Origin: UBA12014 sp029248335
Lineage (GTDB): Bacteria; Planctomycetota; Phycisphaerae; Phycisphaerales; SM1A02
Reading direction: 5' to 3'
Length of the DNA stretch: 18,056 nucleotides
Assembly (NCBI GenBank): GCA_029248335.1
Contig: JAQWJM010000018.1
Location: 1-18,056 of the forward strand
A program made the position numbers and the translations under genes. The notes beneath the pieces are model-generated. The model saw nothing but the letters and a program-made list of their open reading frames with translations. It did no database searches and had not been told where the DNA came from. Position 1 is the first letter of the stretch; the number at the start of each line of letters is the position of its first letter. Positions 14,536 to 18,056 of the stretch are shown here, piece by piece.

Positions 14536-15435
14536 ATGAACCACCTTCGATCCAACCGCGAGAGACCGTGTTCGCACCCCGGGTGCGTCGCCGAGACGTC
14601 GCGTCGCGGCTTCACCATCGTCGAACTCCTGACCTCACTGCTCGCGATCATCGTGCTCGTCGGTCTGGTGATCCACGCATCGACCTCGGTGCGACGAGGC
14701 GCCGATCGAGCCGGCGAGATGGCCGCCGCCCGATCGCTCGGCATCGCCTGGTCGAGCTACGCGATGGATCATCGCGGGGCGATCCTTCCCGGCTATGCGT
14801 CCGGGTTCCGCGCGAGGGATGCGTCCGGCGAGTTCATCGACACCAGCACCGCGGAGGTCGCCGCGCAGCGATGGCCGTTGCGGTTGGCCCCGTACCTGGG
14901 CCACGACTTCGCAGCCCTCTACAGCGGGCCGGCCCAGGACGATCTTTCGGAGCTCGCCTCGGGTCCGACCGCGGATCTGCTCTACCGCGTCAGCGTTCGT
15001 CCGTCCTTCGGGCTGAACAGCGTCTTCATCGGTGGCGACCAGAATTTCGGTGGTTTCAGCCCGATCATGCGACAGACGTTCGGCGAGTTCTACGCCCGCG
15101 GCCTTTCGTCGGTCCGGCGTCCCGATCGGCTTGTGGTGTTTTCAACGAGCCATGCCGAGGATCCGTCTCTCTTCTCGGGGGTGCAGGAAGGATTCTTCCG
15201 AATCCTGCCACCCGCGTGGACGTCGCCGATCTGGGCCGAGGATGACGATCCGGAGGATCCCGCGGCCCATGGTTTCGTGAGTGCGCGTCATCAGGTCGGC
15301 GACGACCCGGTCGCCATCACCACCACGGTCGACGGTGCGGTGGCGACCCGGACGATCGAGGAGCTCCGGGATCTCCGGCGTTGGTCGAACCTCGCCGATG
15401 CCGCGGACTGGACCATGCAACCGATCGGTCCTTGA
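14536..15435 (+). CDS. Type II pseudopilin / prepilin-like protein
   Basis: A 299-residue protein with a class III (prepilin) signal. A 25-residue basic leader ends in RRG, followed by FTIVELL and a hydrophobic helix to about residue 48. Cleavage after Gly25 would leave Phe1 and the conserved Glu5. Prepilin peptidase and the GspE/GspF machine encoded upstream in this window are the expected partners. The rest is a large globular domain (about 50-290) that ends with a motif like that of planctomycete pseudopilins: an ARH, then DG thirteen residues later, then EELRDLRRW. The common form of this signature has nine residues between His and DG. The leader is long and holds two cysteines (residues 12 and 17). 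Only one pseudopilin is present here, whereas complete type II systems have several. No strong ribosome site precedes the ATG, but no better start exists before the cleavage site. Confidence 0.85.
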   Translation: MNHLRSNRERPCSHPGCVAETSRRGFTIVELLTSLLAIIVLVGLVIHASTSVRRGADRAGEMAAARSLGIAWSSYAMDHRGAILPGYASGFRARDASGEFIDTSTAEVAAQRWPLRLAPYLGHDFAALYSGPAQDDLSELASGPTADLLYRVSVRPSFGLNSVFIGGDQNFGGFSPIMRQTFGEFYARGLSSVRRPDRLVVFSTSHAEDPSLFSGVQEGFFRILPPAWTSPIWAEDDDPEDPAAHGFVSARHQVGDDPVAITTTVDGAVATRTIEELRDLRRWSNLADAADWTMQPIGP

Positions 15436-15490
15436 AGCCGTCTCGATCCGGTCGACGCTTTTCGGAGAATCTGCGACAGTGGGGGACGAA

Positions 15491-15507
15491 GGCCCGGGAT
15501 CCGGGCC
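15491..15507 (+). terminator. GC-rich hairpin between pseudopilin and transporter genes
   Basis: GGCCCGG (15491-15497) pairs perfectly with CCGGGCC (15501-15507) around a GAT loop, followed by GATGTTTCT. It lies 55 bases after the pseudopilin stop and may end that transcript, although the T-run is short and it could equally be a leader hairpin of the transporter gene. Confidence 0.5.
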
Positions 15508-15524
15508 GATGTTTCTGCATTCGC

Positions 15525-15529
15525 GGAGG
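15525..15529 (+). promoter_or_regulatory. Ribosome binding site of the transporter gene
   Basis: GGAGG ends five bases before the ATG at 15535, a good Shine-Dalgarno match that fixes the start. Confidence 0.6.
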
Positions 15530-15534
15530 TCCCC

Positions 15535-15999
15535 ATGCGACTCTTGCTCCTTGCGGCGGTGTTTGCGGCCGGATTCCTGCAGCCGATCCAGGCGGGGCTG
15601 AACGCCACGACCGCCAAGGCCGTCGGCAGCCGATTCCAGGCGGGCTGGGTGAACGGATCCGTCAACGTCATCGTGCTCACGGCGATTCTTCTCGCGGTGA
15701 GTCTCCGGACCGGTACCGGTCTTCCCGGGACCGCCGCCCTTCGAACCGTCCCCTGGTGGGCCTATCTCGGTGGCGTGATCGGTGCTTCGATCGTCGTCGT
15801 CCATCTCACGGCGGCGCCGCAGCTCGGTGCGGGCCTGCTGGTGGCGATCTTCGTCGGCGGCATGGTCGTGGGGAGCCTCGCCTGCGACTTCTGGGGCTTT
15901 CCCGGGTATTCCGCGATGCGGATCGAGGGGGTCCGACTCCTCGGACTCGGACTGGTGGCGGTCGGCGTCCTGCTGGTGACCCGTCCCTGGGAGACCTGA
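15535..15999 (+). CDS. Small DMT-superfamily membrane protein (YdcZ/DUF606 type)
   Basis: A 154-residue, very hydrophobic protein with about five transmembrane helices. The N terminus (FLQPIQAGLNATTAKAVGS) and the central phrase PWWAYLGGVIGAS followed by LGAGLLVAIFVGGMVVGSL and DFWG match the DUF606/YdcZ family of half-size drug/metabolite-type transporters, which are usually 140-155 residues and thought to work as dimers. The substrate is unknown. The gene has its own ribosome site and stands alone. It converges on acs with only 14 bases between the stops, so the two transcripts probably overlap. Confidence 0.85.
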   Translation: MRLLLLAAVFAAGFLQPIQAGLNATTAKAVGSRFQAGWVNGSVNVIVLTAILLAVSLRTGTGLPGTAALRTVPWWAYLGGVIGASIVVVHLTAAPQLGAGLLVAIFVGGMVVGSLACDFWGFPGYSAMRIEGVRLLGLGLVAVGVLLVTRPWET

Positions 16000-16013
16000 T
16001 CGCGGGCGGGGCG

Positions 16014-17996
<1,983 letters not shown>

Positions 17997-18056
17997 GAGG
18001 GCGGTCTCCGTGGATTCGGATCTTCAAGGCGTCTTGATGATGGCGATCGTGCCCGG

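Noticed and set aside
13091..14539. Long plus-strand open frame of 482 codons opposite the dockerin-like gene
   Set aside because: It is antisense to a gene with a signal peptide and dockerin repeats, its translation has no recognisable domain, and it is the kind of mirror frame expected in high-GC DNA.

Overview
The window is high-GC, gene-dense bacterial DNA that looks like a Planctomycetota chromosome, probably class Phycisphaerae. The grounds are a secreted protein ending in a two-repeat dockerin-like tail, a lone pseudopilin with a C-terminal H-x-DG signature, and a divergent secretin/PilNOP-type assembly operon. The taxonomic assignment is inference from protein style. No rRNA, tRNA, CRISPR array, IS element or phage gene was seen.

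Region 1 (start to 12454, all + strand) is a co-directional cluster for a type IV pilus / type II secretion-like machine. Block A encodes inner-membrane PilN/GspL-like (5' end outside the window), PilO/GspM-like and PilP/GspC-like proteins and a secretin with a very long C-terminal extension. Each of these genes overlaps the next by ATGA. A strong UUCG-capped hairpin follows, then a TPR lipoprotein that could act as a pilotin. Block B starts with a histidine kinase (TTG start, strong ribosome site), followed by a single-domain receiver, an HD-GYP phosphodiesterase and a STAS protein, and runs by ATGA overlaps straight into the GspE/PilB-type ATPase and the GspF/PilC-type platform protein. The regulators are thus wired into the transcript that makes the motor. 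The ATPase carries an N-terminal MshEN-like domain, a known c-di-GMP-binding fold, so c-di-GMP control of the machine is a testable idea.

Region 2 (12455-13186) holds a hairpin-rich gene-free stretch, a 72-residue protein that is essentially only a sigma-70 region-4-like helix-turn-helix, and a strong hairpin placed as a shared terminator.

Region 3 (13187-15534) has a minus-strand secreted dockerin-like protein diverging from a plus-strand pseudopilin. The intergenic region between them carries a 16-bp AT-rich palindrome that is a candidate operator. The pseudopilin may be a substrate or component of the region 1 machine.

Region 4 (15535-end) has a small YdcZ/DUF606-type membrane transporter converging with a full-length acetyl-CoA synthetase (acs). 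Both are ordinary housekeeping or accessory genes.

The best candidate for something under-described is the kinase-receiver-HD-GYP-STAS cassette embedded between the secretin block and the ATPase of one assembly operon, together with the secretin's C-terminal extension of about 385 residues.
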